DNA of 64,000 bases from assembly GCA_963716215.1 (NCBI GenBank), contig OY970298.1, positions 1,054,001 through 1,118,000 of the forward strand, written 5' to 3'. Within the stretch, counting starts at the first letter, position 1; each line of letters opens with the position of its first letter. Shown here piece by piece: positions 7,115 through 14,988 of this stretch. Both the position numbers and the translations under genes were made by a program. The notes below the pieces were generated by a model that had not been told where the DNA came from, did not search any database, and saw only the letters and a program-made list of their open reading frames with translations. The DNA comes from JACVRW01 sp963716215 (GTDB lineage Bacteria; Actinomycetota; Thermoleophilia; Solirubrobacterales; Thermoleophilaceae).

Positions 7115-8383
7115 GTGCTACGGACGTTCCTGAACGCGTTTCGGGTCCCCGACATCCGGAAGAAGCTCGCGTTCACCGCGGGCATGCTGGCCCTCTACCG
7201 CATCGGCGCCTACATTCCGGCGCCCGGCATCAACGTCGACGCGGTCGAGCAGATCTCGGAGAACTTCGGCGGCTCGAACATCCTCGGGCTGCTGAACACG
7301 TTCTCGGGCGGCTCGCTGCAGCGCTTCGCGATCTTCGCGCTCGGGATCATGCCGTACATCACGGCCTCGATCATGCTGCAGCTGCTCACGGTCGTGATCC
7401 CCTCGCTCGACAAGCTCCGCAAGGAGGGCGAGGTCGGTCAGCAGAAGATCACGCAGTACACGCGCTACCTGACCGTCGGGCTCGCCTTCGGCCAGTCGAT
7501 CGGCTACGTGTTCCTGTTCCGCACCTTCTCCAGCGGCAGTGCCGACGTGGTCGAGAGCTTCACGTTCGGTCGCGTCTTCGTGATCGTGATGACCCTCACT
7601 GCCGGCTGCGTGCTGCTGATGTGGCTGGGCGAGCTGATCACCCAGCGCGGCATCGGCAACGGCATCTCGCTGATGATCTTCGCGTCGATCGCGTCCGGCC
7701 TCCCGAGCGGGATCCAGAAGTGGTGGAACAACTCGGACCAGGTCTTCGTCGTGATGATGCCGATCCTCGCGTTGGCGATCATCGCCGCGATCGTCTTCAT
7801 GCAGGAGGGCCAGCGGCGCATCCCGGTTCAATACGCGAAGCGCGTGGTGGGCCGGCGCATGGCCGGCGGGGGGTCCACCTACCTCCCGCTGCGCGTGAAC
7901 ATGGCGGGCGTGATCCCGGTCATCTTCGCCGCCTCCATCATGGCGTTTCCGCCGACGGTGGGTCAGCTGATCCAGCAGCCCTGGGCCCAGGACCTGTCCG
8001 CCTTCTTCAGTCCCAACGACTGGCCGTACCTGGTCGGCGAATGCCTCTTCATCATCGTGTTCACGTACTTCTACACGGCGGTCACGTTCAACCCCGTGGA
8101 GCAGGCCGACAACCTGAAGAAGTACGGCGGGTTCATACCTGGGGTGAGGCCAGGCAGACCCACGGCCGAATATCTCGACCGCATCCTCGCGCGGTTGACC
8201 TTCCCGGGCGCGCTCTACCTGGCCGCGGTCGCGGCTTTGCCGACGATCCTGCTCAACCAGACCAGCGCGAACTTCTACTTCGGCGGCACCTCGATCCTGA
8301 TCGTCGTGGGGGTGGCACTGGACACGATGAAGCAGCTCGAGGCGCAGCTGATGATGCGCAACTACGAGGGCTTCCTCAAGTGA
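7115..8383 (+). CDS. secY: Protein translocase subunit SecY
   Basis: SecY is the channel subunit of the Sec translocon in the cytoplasmic membrane. The 422-aa protein has about ten hydrophobic segments. It carries the family signatures GIMPYITASIMLQLL (TM2) and, in the C-terminal half, NPVEQADNLKKYGGFIPGVRPG before the last helices. It starts at GTG 7115, four nt after rplO. Its stop overlaps the GTG of adk. Gene order and length are typical. Confidence 0.97.
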   Translation: MLRTFLNAFRVPDIRKKLAFTAGMLALYRIGAYIPAPGINVDAVEQISENFGGSNILGLLNTFSGGSLQRFAIFALGIMPYITASIMLQLLTVVIPSLDKLRKEGEVGQQKITQYTRYLTVGLAFGQSIGYVFLFRTFSSGSADVVESFTFGRVFVIVMTLTAGCVLLMWLGELITQRGIGNGISLMIFASIASGLPSGIQKWWNNSDQVFVVMMPILALAIIAAIVFMQEGQRRIPVQYAKRVVGRRMAGGGSTYLPLRVNMAGVIPVIFAASIMAFPPTVGQLIQQPWAQDLSAFFSPNDWPYLVGECLFIIVFTYFYTAVTFNPVEQADNLKKYGGFIPGVRPGRPTAEYLDRILARLTFPGALYLAAVAALPTILLNQTSANFYFGGTSILIVVGVALDTMKQLEAQLMMRNYEGFLK

Positions 8384-9054
8384 GCGAGCGCAACCTGGTT
8401 CTGCTCGGCCCCCCGGGGGCCGGCAAGGGCACCCAGGCCGAACGGCTGGTCGACGACTTCGATCTGCCCTACTACTCCACGGGCATCATCCTGCGCGAGG
8501 CGGTGGAGGCCGGCACGGAGCTCGGCAAGCAGGCGAAGGAGTACATGGACGCCGGCGAGCTGGTGCCCGACGAACTGATCTGTGGCGTGATCGAGGAGCG
8601 GCTCGACTCCGGCGAAGCCGACGACGGCTTCCTGCTCGACGGCTTCCCGCGCACGATCGGCCAGGCCGAGATGCTCGAGGGGGCGCTGGACAAGCGCTCC
8701 CGCCAGCTGACCGCGGCGCTGCTGATCGACGCCCCGGACGAGGAGGTCGTGCGCAGGCTGTCCGGGCGGCGTACCTGTGTGAAGAACAACCACGTCTACC
8801 ACGTGGAGTTCGACCCGCCCAAGAACGAGGGCATCTGCGACCAGGACGGCTCGCGCCTCATGCAGCGCGACGACGACAAGCCGGAGACCGTGACGAAGCG
8901 CCTGCAGGTCTACCACGACCAGACCGAGCCGCTGATCGAGTGGTACGAAGAGCGCGGCCAGCTGCGCCGATTCGACGGCACGCGCTCGCCCGAAGAGGTC
9001 AACAGCCACATCCGTGCCACACTCGCTACGTTGGCCCTCGAAGCGGAGATCTAG
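8380..9054 (+). CDS. adk: Adenylate kinase
   Basis: Adenylate kinase converts ATP + AMP to 2 ADP. The P-loop GPPGAGKGT lies at residues 10-18, the AMP site includes DGFPRT, and the long LID type is present. The LID has a zinc-like layout with an altered ligand set: Cys (TCVKNNH) then CDQD, so the second position is Asn or the nearby His instead of Cys. GTG 8380 overlaps the secY stop, giving 224 aa; the longer open frame upstream is a shadow of secY. Confidence 0.95.
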   Translation: MSERNLVLLGPPGAGKGTQAERLVDDFDLPYYSTGIILREAVEAGTELGKQAKEYMDAGELVPDELICGVIEERLDSGEADDGFLLDGFPRTIGQAEMLEGALDKRSRQLTAALLIDAPDEEVVRRLSGRRTCVKNNHVYHVEFDPPKNEGICDQDGSRLMQRDDDKPETVTKRLQVYHDQTEPLIEWYEERGQLRRFDGTRSPEEVNSHIRATLATLALEAEI

Positions 9055-9058
9055 TCAG

Positions 9059-9850
9059 GTGATCCAGCGCAAGACCCCAGCCGAGCTCGACCAGATGGCG
9101 GCCGCCGGACGAATCCTCGCGCGCTGCCACGAGATCCTGCGCTCGAAGGCGCGTCCGGGGGTCACGACCGGCGAGCTGGACGCCGCGGCCGAGCGCTTCA
9201 TCCGCTCCCAGGGGGCCGAGCCGGCCTTCAAGGGCTACCGCGGATTCCCCGGGTCGATCTGCGCCTCGCCCAACTCGATGGTCGTGCACGGCATCCCGGG
9301 CGCCTACGAGCTGGCGCGCGGCGACCTGCTGTCGATCGACATCGGCGTCGTGCTCGACGGATGGGTCGCCGACGCCGCGATCACGCACCCGATCGGGAAC
9401 ATCACGCCGATCGCGTCGCGGCTGCTGGCCACCACCCGCGCTTCGCTCTTCGACGCCGTCGAGCAATGCCGCGTGGGCAACCGGCTGGGCGACGTCTCGC
9501 ACGCCGTGCAGCGGCGCGTCGAGGGCGACGGCTTCGCCGTGATCCGCTCGCTCGTGGGCCACGGCATCGGCCGCGACATGCACGAGGATCCCCAGATCCC
9601 CAACTTCGGCGAGCCGGGTACCGGCCCCGAGCTGGAGGACGGCATGGTGTTCGCGATCGAGCCGATGGTCAACGTGGGCACCCATCACGTGCGCATGGGC
9701 TCCGACAACTGGGCCGTCTACTCGCAGGACGGCTCCCTGGCCGCCCATTTCGAGCACACCGTCGCGATCACCAACGACGGCCCGCGCATCCTCACTCCCT
9801 GGCACGAGCTGGTGCCGGACGTGGTGACGCCGGCAGCCGCCTCGGCCTAG
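9059..9850 (+). CDS. map: Type I methionine aminopeptidase
   Basis: The enzyme removes the initiator methionine from nascent proteins. All five metal ligands of the pita-bread fold can be found: Asp in SIDIG, Asp in VADAAIT, His in GHGIGRDMHEDP, Glu in FAIEPM and Glu in FEHTVAIT. GTG 9059 (263 aa) is preferred because it is 4 nt after the adk stop; an upstream ATG at 9014 lies inside adk. The family is usually about 250-285 aa. Confidence 0.95.
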   Translation: MIQRKTPAELDQMAAAGRILARCHEILRSKARPGVTTGELDAAAERFIRSQGAEPAFKGYRGFPGSICASPNSMVVHGIPGAYELARGDLLSIDIGVVLDGWVADAAITHPIGNITPIASRLLATTRASLFDAVEQCRVGNRLGDVSHAVQRRVEGDGFAVIRSLVGHGIGRDMHEDPQIPNFGEPGTGPELEDGMVFAIEPMVNVGTHHVRMGSDNWAVYSQDGSLAAHFEHTVAITNDGPRILTPWHELVPDVVTPAAASA

Positions 9851-9942
9851 GTCCTTCCGGGCATCGAGAACGACGAACGCCTGCTACTCTTGACGGTCGG
9901 CGTGGAGCCGTCTCCTGGGCTCCGCGCTCGTCCTCGTTTCGA

Positions 9943-9948
9943 TACGGT
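9943..9948 (+). promoter_or_regulatory. Possible -10 element (TACGGT) for rpmJ-rpsM-rpsK-rpsD-rpoA
   Basis: The 115-nt gap between map and rpmJ is the only real break in the ribosomal cluster. It contains TACGGT 17 nt before the rpmJ ATG and a GGAGC ribosome-binding site just before that ATG. A TTGACG hexamer at 9890 is too far away to be its -35 box. Support is the motif and position only. Confidence 0.3.
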
Positions 9949-9965
9949 CCCGAATCACCGGAGCT

Positions 9966-10079
9966 ATGAAGGTCCGCGCCTCAGTCAAGCCAATGTGCGA
10001 GAAGTGCAAGGTAATCCGCCGTGGCGGTGCGGTACTCGTGATCTGTCAGAACCCGCGTCACAAGCAGCGGCAGGGGTGA
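9966..10079 (+). CDS. rpmJ: 50S ribosomal protein L36
   Basis: The 37-aa product MKVRASVKPMCEKCKVIRRG has the zinc ligands C11, C14, C27 and H32 of the classical C+ form of L36. It is the smallest large-subunit protein. A GGAGC ribosome-binding site precedes ATG 9966. It is followed 11 nt later by rpsM, the normal order, but the gene that usually precedes it, infA, is missing. Confidence 0.95.
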   Translation: MKVRASVKPMCEKCKVIRRGGAVLVICQNPRHKQRQG

Positions 10080-10090
10080 CCCGGGGCTAG

Positions 10091-10477
10091 ATGGCGCGCA
10101 TCGCTGGCATCAACATTCCCCTCAATAAGAGGGCCGAGATAGGCCTCACGTATATCTACGGCATCGGCCGGTCGACCTCGAACCAGGTTCTGGGCGAGGC
10201 GGGCGTCAGCCCTGACACCTACGTGAAGGACCTGACGGAGGACGAGGTTCGCAAGCTGCGCGAGCAGGTCGACGACCTGCTCGTGGAAGGTGATCTGCGG
10301 CGCGAGCGCTCGCAGAACATCAAGCGGCTGATGGAGATCGGGTCGTACAAGGGCCTGCGCCACCGGCGCGGCCTGCCGGCCAACGGCCAGCGCACAAAGA
10401 CCAACGCGCGCACGCGTAAGGGCCCGAAGCGCGGCTCGTCCGCCGGCGGCGGCAAGAAGAAGATCAGGAAGCACTAG
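10091..10477 (+). CDS. rpsM: 30S ribosomal protein S13
   Basis: S13 contacts the P-site tRNA and bridges to L5. The 128-aa protein begins MARIAGINIPLNKRAEIGLT, has the helix-hairpin-helix motif YIYGIGRSTSNQVL, and ends in the basic tail GQRTKTNARTRKGP. It starts 11 nt after rpmJ and ends 4 nt before rpsK. Confidence 0.97.
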   Translation: MARIAGINIPLNKRAEIGLTYIYGIGRSTSNQVLGEAGVSPDTYVKDLTEDEVRKLREQVDDLLVEGDLRRERSQNIKRLMEIGSYKGLRHRRGLPANGQRTKTNARTRKGPKRGSSAGGGKKKIRKH

Positions 10478-10481
10478 GAAT

Positions 10482-10874
10482 ATGCCCCAGCCTCGACGCC
10501 CACGTGGCCGCCGGCGCGTTCGCAAGAACGTGCCCTTCGGCCAGGCTCACATCAAGACAAGCTTCAACAACACGATCGTGTCGCTGAGCGACAAGGACGG
10601 CAACGTGATCGCGTGGGAGTCCGCCGGCGGCGCCGGCTTCAAGGGCTCGCGCAAGTCCACGCCGTTCGCCGCGCAGGTGACCGCGGACGCCGCCGCCCGC
10701 AAGGGCATGGAGCACGGACTTCAGAAGGTCGAGGTCTTCGTGAAGGGCCCCGGCTCGGGCCGCGAGACCGCCATTCGCTCGCTGCAGGCCGCCGGCCTCG
10801 AGATCACCTCCATCAAGGACGTGACGCCGCAGGCCCACAACGGCTGCCGGCCGCGTAAGAGGAGGCGTGTCTGA
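10482..10874 (+). CDS. rpsK: 30S ribosomal protein S11
   Basis: This 130-aa S11 has the family motifs GQAHIKTSFNNTIVSLSD and the C-terminal DVTPQAHNGCRPRKRRRV. S11 sits in the platform near the mRNA exit. The stop overlaps the ATG of rpsD by one base. Confidence 0.97.
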   Translation: MPQPRRPRGRRRVRKNVPFGQAHIKTSFNNTIVSLSDKDGNVIAWESAGGAGFKGSRKSTPFAAQVTADAAARKGMEHGLQKVEVFVKGPGSGRETAIRSLQAAGLEITSIKDVTPQAHNGCRPRKRRRV

Positions 10875-11494
10875 TGGCCCGCGACACCGGACCCCAGTGC
10901 AAGCAGTGCCGCCGCGAGGGCATGAAGCTCTTCCTCAAGGGCGAGCGCTGCCTCACCGACAAGTGCGGCGTCGAGCGGCGCGCCTATCCGCCCGGAGATC
11001 ACGGTCGCGGCCGCTCCCGGCAGTCGGAGTACCGCGTGCAGCTGCGCGAGAAGCAGAAGGCCCGCCGCTACTACGGCGTGCTCGAGAAGCAGTTCCGCAA
11101 CTACTACGCGAAGGCCAGCCAGCAGTCGGGCGTGACCGGCGAGAACCTGCTGCGGCTGCTCGAATCGCGCTTCGACAACGTGCTGGTCCGCCTGGGCTTC
11201 GCCGCCTCGCGACGCCAGGCCCGCCAGATGATCCTCCACGGGCACTGGGCGATCAACGGCAAGCGCGTGAACATCCCCTCTTACCAGTTGCGCGAGGAAG
11301 ACGTGATCACGATGCGCCCGAGCGCGCCCGTCGAGCCCGTCATCCGCGAAGCCACAGAGCTGACCTCCGTCGTGCCGGCCTGGCTCCAGGCCGACCACGA
11401 CGGTCTGACCGCCAAGGTGCTGCGCCTGCCCGAGCGGGCGGAGATCACCACGCCGGTCCAGGAGCAGCTCATCGTCGAGCTTTACTCGAAGTAG
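10874..11494 (+). CDS. rpsD: 30S ribosomal protein S4 (zinc-binding type)
   Basis: S4 initiates 30S assembly and lies at the mRNA entry site. The 206-aa protein has an intact four-cysteine N-terminal zinc site (C9, C12, C26, C31) and the S4 RNA-binding domain around FDNVLVRLGFAASRRQARQM. It starts at ATG 10874 inside the rpsK stop. A 62-nt spacer separates it from rpoA. Confidence 0.97.
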   Translation: MARDTGPQCKQCRREGMKLFLKGERCLTDKCGVERRAYPPGDHGRGRSRQSEYRVQLREKQKARRYYGVLEKQFRNYYAKASQQSGVTGENLLRLLESRFDNVLVRLGFAASRRQARQMILHGHWAINGKRVNIPSYQLREEDVITMRPSAPVEPVIREATELTSVVPAWLQADHDGLTAKVLRLPERAEITTPVQEQLIVELYSK

Positions 11495-11556
11495 TGAACG
11501 CGAGTGCCCCGGCCTTCCCTGGCTGGGTGCGCCCAACAGCCGAAGGAAGCATTTCC

Positions 11557-12531
11557 ATGATCGAGTTTCAGACTCCGCAGATTTCCTCCGAGAAGGTCGA
11601 GGACAACCGCGGCACATTCACCATCGAGCCGCTTGACCGCGGCTTCGGTTACACGTTCGGCAACTCGCTGCGTCGCGTGTTGCTGTCGTCCCTGGCCGGG
11701 GCGGCTGTGACCAGCGTCCGCATCGAGGGCGTTGCGCACGAGTTCTCCACGATCAACGGCGTCAAGGAAGACGTCACCGACATCGTCCTGAACCTGAAGG
11801 AGATCGTCTGCCGCATGCACTCCGATGCGGCCGAGATCGAGGCGCCCCTGGTGGTCACCGGGCCCGGTGACGTGAACGCCGGGGACATCGACCTGCCCTC
11901 GGGCGTCGAGATCCTCAACCCGGACACCCGCATCGCCACGCTCGAGAAGAAGACCAAGCTCGAGATGTACCTGACGATCGGGCACGGTCGCGGCTACTCC
12001 CCGGCGGAGGACAACAAGACGCCGGACCAGCCGATCGGCGTGATCCCGATCGACTCCATCTTCTCGCCGGTCAAGCGCGTCGCCTACTCGGTCGACGCCG
12101 CCCGCGTCGGCCAGAAGACCGACTACGACAAGCTCACCATCGACATCGAGACGGACGGCTCGCTCGATCCGCAGACGGCGCTTCGCGAGGCCGCCGAGAT
12201 CCTCATCAAGTACCTGGCGATCTTCACCGACGCCGACCGTGTCGAGGCGCTGCGCGACCAGGGCGCGGCCCTCGTCGCCGGAGCAGAGGGCCTCGGCGCC
12301 GACGGCGCCGGAGCGCCCGGCGCCGGCGGGATGGACGACATCCTGATCGAGGAGCTCGAGCTGGGCGTGCGCTCGTACAACTGCCTCAAGCGCGCGGGCA
12401 TCCAGACGGTGGGCGACCTCGTCCAGAAGTCGGAGTCCGAGCTGGCGGCGATCCCCAACTTCGGCCGCAAGTCGATCGAGGAGGTCAAGGAGACCCTCGA
12501 CGCGCGCGGCCTGGGGCTACGCGCCGGCTAA
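11557..12531 (+). CDS. rpoA: RNA polymerase alpha subunit
   Basis: The 324-aa subunit has the assembly domain (YTFGNSLRRVLLSSLAGAAV) and the C-terminal promoter-contacting domain (LELGVRSYNCLKRAGIQTVG). An Ala/Gly linker separates them. ATG 11557 is preceded by a GAAGGAAG ribosome-binding site; the reading frame extending upstream runs through rpsD and is a shadow. The TAA stop lies in the TAAGGT hexamer in front of rplQ. Confidence 0.97.
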   Translation: MIEFQTPQISSEKVEDNRGTFTIEPLDRGFGYTFGNSLRRVLLSSLAGAAVTSVRIEGVAHEFSTINGVKEDVTDIVLNLKEIVCRMHSDAAEIEAPLVVTGPGDVNAGDIDLPSGVEILNPDTRIATLEKKTKLEMYLTIGHGRGYSPAEDNKTPDQPIGVIPIDSIFSPVKRVAYSVDAARVGQKTDYDKLTIDIETDGSLDPQTALREAAEILIKYLAIFTDADRVEALRDQGAALVAGAEGLGADGAGAPGAGGMDDILIEELELGVRSYNCLKRAGIQTVGDLVQKSESELAAIPNFGRKSIEEVKETLDARGLGLRAG

Positions 12532-12534
12532 GGT
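12529..12534 (+). promoter_or_regulatory. TANNNT -10-like element 10 nt before rplQ
   Basis: TAAGGT overlaps the rpoA stop codon and lies 10 nt before the rplQ ATG. It belongs to the recurrent TANNNT-plus-short-spacer pattern seen in front of many genes here, but rplQ can also be read from the operon transcript. Confidence 0.25.
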
Positions 12535-12544
12535 TTCCGGGGCT

Positions 12545-12898
12545 ATGCGCCACCGCAAGCAGAGAGGCAAGCTGTCCCGTGACGCGGCGCACCGCAAGGC
12601 GCTGTTCATGAACCTGTGCCGCGAAGTGATCGACCACGAGCGCATCCAGACGACCGAGGCGAAGGCCAAGGCCGTCAAGCCGGAACTCGAGCGCCTGATC
12701 ACGCTCGCCAAGAAGGGCGACGGCCACTCCCGCCGCCTCGCGATGGCGCGCCTCGGCCAGGACAAGTTCGTCGTCTACAAGCTGTTCGAGGAGATCGCCC
12801 CGCGCTACGCGGAGCGGGAGGGCGGCTACACCCGCATCCTCAAGCTGGGCCCGCGCCGCTCGGATTCCACCGAGATGGTCTTCCTCGAACTCGTCTGA
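12545..12898 (+). CDS. rplQ: 50S ribosomal protein L17
   Basis: This 117-aa L17 begins MRHRKQRGKLSRDAAHRKAL and ends with the conserved GYTRILKLGPRRSDSTEMVF segment. It is the last gene of the ribosomal cluster. In many bacteria truA comes next, but here truA lies 7 kb further on, beyond a cell-wall gene and a sulfate transport operon. Confidence 0.97.
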   Translation: MRHRKQRGKLSRDAAHRKALFMNLCREVIDHERIQTTEAKAKAVKPELERLITLAKKGDGHSRRLAMARLGQDKFVVYKLFEEIAPRYAEREGGYTRILKLGPRRSDSTEMVFLELV

Positions 12899-12982
12899 GC
12901 TCGATGCTCGAGCTTGGGCTACCGGTCCGATGGCCGGTTCCGGGTGTTATCTGAGGCGTAGGGCGCGCTCTATTGCAAGAAA

Positions 12983-13004
12983 TCCTGCAACGTGCAGGAC
13001 TTTT
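12983..13004 (+). terminator. Terminator-like hairpin after the ribosomal cluster
   Basis: TCCTGC at 12983-12988 pairs perfectly with GCAGGA at 12994-12999 around an AACGT loop, and CTTTT follows. The stem is short, so this is a weak intrinsic terminator at best. It lies 85 nt after rplQ and 27 nt before the riboswitch core. Confidence 0.4.
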
Positions 13005-13030
13005 GGCTGATAGAAAGACGCCCTTCGTAC

Positions 13031-13170
13031 GCCGAGTCGCCGCGACCCATGGTCCGGCGAGCGGGGGAACCAATGCGGCCAGCGTGCCGCGGGGGCGAAT
13101 CACCCGGGCTGGATGCCTGGGGGTAGCGCGCACAGCGCGAGCCCGTCAGCTCACCTCGCAGGCGGCACAC
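13031..13170 (+). promoter_or_regulatory. Cyclic di-AMP riboswitch (ydaO/yuaA type)
   Basis: The conserved core elements of this aptamer appear in the right order: GCGGGGGAACCAA (13061-13073), GGGGGCGAATCA (about 13090-13104) and AGCCCGTCAGCTCACCTCG (about 13140-13158). The outer stem can form from GTCGCC at 13036-13041 and GGCGGC at 13161-13166. In actinobacteria this riboswitch class controls cell-wall hydrolase genes, and here it lies directly in front of a secreted peptidoglycan hydrolase with only about 20 nt to the start codon. It is known as a genetic off switch when c-di-AMP is bound. The assignment rests on motif recognition by eye. Confidence 0.88.
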
Positions 13171-13188
13171 CAGATGCCGGTAGCCCAG

Positions 13189-14133
13189 ATGCAAACAATG
13201 TCGATGCGGGCCGTCTCTCGAGCGGTCGTGCTCGCGCTCGCCGTTCTCGCCCTAGTGGGCGCCGCGGGTGCGCCGGACGCGCTCGCCAAGACCGCCCACG
13301 CATCGCAGTCGAAGGCCGATGTCGTGCAGCTCCAGAGCGCACTCGGCCTGCCCGCTGACGGCGTCTTCGGACCGCAGACCCAGCGGGCCGTCAAGCGCTA
13401 CCAGCGCCGGCACGGCCTGACCGCCGACGGGATCGTCGGGCCCCAGACCCGGCAGGCGCTCGGCCTGGGCGCTGGTCCGGTGCTCAAGCGCAAGCGAGCC
13501 GATTCGCATCGCCGGGGCGGAGGACGCGCCGCGCGCGGCGGCAAGACCGCCCACAGGCGCGGCGGCAGCATCCGCTCGCTCCAGCGTGCGCTCGGGCTCC
13601 CCGCCGACGGCGTCTTCGGTCCCCAGACCGAGGCGGCCGTCAAGGGCTTCCAGAGCCGCCACGGCCTCACCCCCGACGGGGTGGTCGGCCCCCAGACCCG
13701 GCAGGCGCTCGGCCTCGGCGCCGGCCCGATGATCAAGCGGCGCGGCCACGGGCGCGCCGGCGGCGGTGGAGGTGGCGGCGGCGTGGTCCAGCGCGTGATC
13801 GCCGCTGCCAACCGGATCGCGACCAAGCCTTACCGCTACGGCGGCGGCCACGGCGACTTCAAGGACGTCGGCTACGACTGCTCGGGGTCGATCTCGTTCG
13901 CGCTGCACGGCGCCGGCCTGCTGCGCTCTCCGCTCGACTCGACCGGCTTCATGACCTACGGCGCGCGCGGTCGCGGCCGTCACATCACGATCTACGCGAA
14001 CGCCGGCCATGCCTTCATGGTCGTCGACGGTCGTCGCTTCGACACCAGCGCGATCGGCGAGACCGGATCGCGCTGGACGTCCACGCACCGCTCGTCGCAG
14101 GGCTACGTGGCCCGGCACCCCCCGGGCCTGTAA
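13189..14133 (+). CDS. Secreted peptidoglycan hydrolase: two peptidoglycan-binding repeats plus NlpC/P60-like domain
   Basis: The 314-aa protein has a signal peptide (RAVSRAVVLALAVLALVGAA). Two peptidoglycan-binding repeats follow, each with the pattern LQxALGLPADGVFGPQT and RHGLTxDGxVGPQTRQALGL, separated by a basic linker. After a Gly-rich stretch comes an NlpC/P60-like cysteine peptidase domain with the nucleophile in GYDCSGSISF and the His in AGHAFMVVDG. It probably cleaves stem peptides in the cell wall. ATGs at 13189, 13198 and 13204 are all possible starts. The frame upstream of 13189 runs through the riboswitch and is not coding. Confidence 0.88.
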   Translation: MQTMSMRAVSRAVVLALAVLALVGAAGAPDALAKTAHASQSKADVVQLQSALGLPADGVFGPQTQRAVKRYQRRHGLTADGIVGPQTRQALGLGAGPVLKRKRADSHRRGGGRAARGGKTAHRRGGSIRSLQRALGLPADGVFGPQTEAAVKGFQSRHGLTPDGVVGPQTRQALGLGAGPMIKRRGHGRAGGGGGGGGVVQRVIAAANRIATKPYRYGGGHGDFKDVGYDCSGSISFALHGAGLLRSPLDSTGFMTYGARGRGRHITIYANAGHAFMVVDGRRFDTSAIGETGSRWTSTHRSSQGYVARHPPGL

Positions 14134-14885
14134 TCGGTCAGCGCTACGACAAGCTGGGCGTCGGCTACACCGACGTGCGGCGCGAGGACCCGCGGCTCGC
14201 GGCGCGCATCCACGCGGCGCTTGGAGCAACACGCACGCTGCTGAACGTGGGTGCCGGGGCGGGCTCGTACGAGCCCGCCGATCTCGACGTGACCGCCGTC
14301 GAGCCGTCCGCCGTCATGCGCGCCCAGCGCCCGCCCGGCGCGGCGCCCGTCGTTGACGCCCACGCCGAGGCGCTGCCCTTCGGAGACGACTCCTTCGACG
14401 CGGCGATGGCCATCCTCTCCGACCACCACTGGGAGGACCGCGCCCGCGGCCTCGCCGAGCTGCGGCGGGTGGCCCGTCAGCGGGTGGTCCTGTTCACCTG
14501 GGAGCCGGCCACGTTGCGCGACTCTTGGCTGGTGCGGGACTACCTCCCCGGCTTCGCGCGCCTCGTGCCGGCCGGCTACTCGCTGGAGGCAACGCTCGCC
14601 GAGCTCGGAGGCGGCTGGATCGAGCCCGTGCCGATCCCGCAGGACTGCCGCGACGGCTTCCTGCACGCCTACTGGCGCCGCCCGCACGCCTACCTGGATG
14701 CCGGTGTGCGCGCCGGGATCTCGGTCTTCGGCCTGATCGACCCCGAGGAGGTCGACCGGGCGATCACCGCCCTGTCGGCCGACCTCGACAGCGGCGAGTG
14801 GGCACGGCGCAACGCCGAGCTGCTCGACCTGGACGAGCTCGACCTCGGCTACCGCTTGATCGTGGCCGACGGCGCCGCTTCCTGA
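14133..14885 (+). CDS. Class I SAM-dependent methyltransferase
   Basis: The SAM-binding motif LLNVGAGAGSYEP is followed by the acidic VEPS loop (VTAVEPSAVMRAQRP), then AEALPFGDDSFDAAMAI, as in small-molecule methyltransferases. The substrate is unknown. The first standard start codon is GTG 14175 (236 aa). The preceding in-frame residues (GQRYDKLGVGYTDVRRED) look like the usual N-terminus of this family, so translation may start further up, right behind the stop of the hydrolase gene, at a non-standard codon. Coordinates here include that region. Confidence 0.8.
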   Translation: MGQRYDKLGVGYTDVRREDPRLAARIHAALGATRTLLNVGAGAGSYEPADLDVTAVEPSAVMRAQRPPGAAPVVDAHAEALPFGDDSFDAAMAILSDHHWEDRARGLAELRRVARQRVVLFTWEPATLRDSWLVRDYLPGFARLVPAGYSLEATLAELGGGWIEPVPIPQDCRDGFLHAYWRRPHAYLDAGVRAGISVFGLIDPEEVDRAITALSADLDSGEWARRNAELLDLDELDLGYRLIVADGAAS

Positions 14886-14948
14886 GCCGGAACGAGCGCC
14901 GGATCGGCCCAATCCCTACAATCCCGACTTGTTCGATGGGTTTTGTGG

Positions 14949-14954
14949 TACTTT
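14949..14954 (+). promoter_or_regulatory. Possible -10 element (TACTTT) of the sulfate transport operon
   Basis: TACTTT lies 34 nt before the ATG of the sulfate-binding protein gene. An AAGGTG ribosome-binding site lies in between. TTGTTC at 14929 could be a -35 box but the 14-nt spacing is short. A regulator of the operon, perhaps the Rrf2 protein downstream, could bind around here, but I see no clear operator. Confidence 0.3.
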
Positions 14955-14988
14955 CCTCTGTCCCTAAAGCCCATTGACAAGGTGAACA

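Noticed and set aside
9890..9895. TTGACG as a -35 box for rpmJ
   Set aside because: No -10-like hexamer lies 16-19 nt downstream; TACGGT is about 48 nt away.
12973..13188. Upstream extension of the peptidoglycan-hydrolase reading frame by about 72 residues
   Set aside because: This stretch is the c-di-AMP riboswitch; the extension has no protein features and the signal peptide starts only at about 13204.
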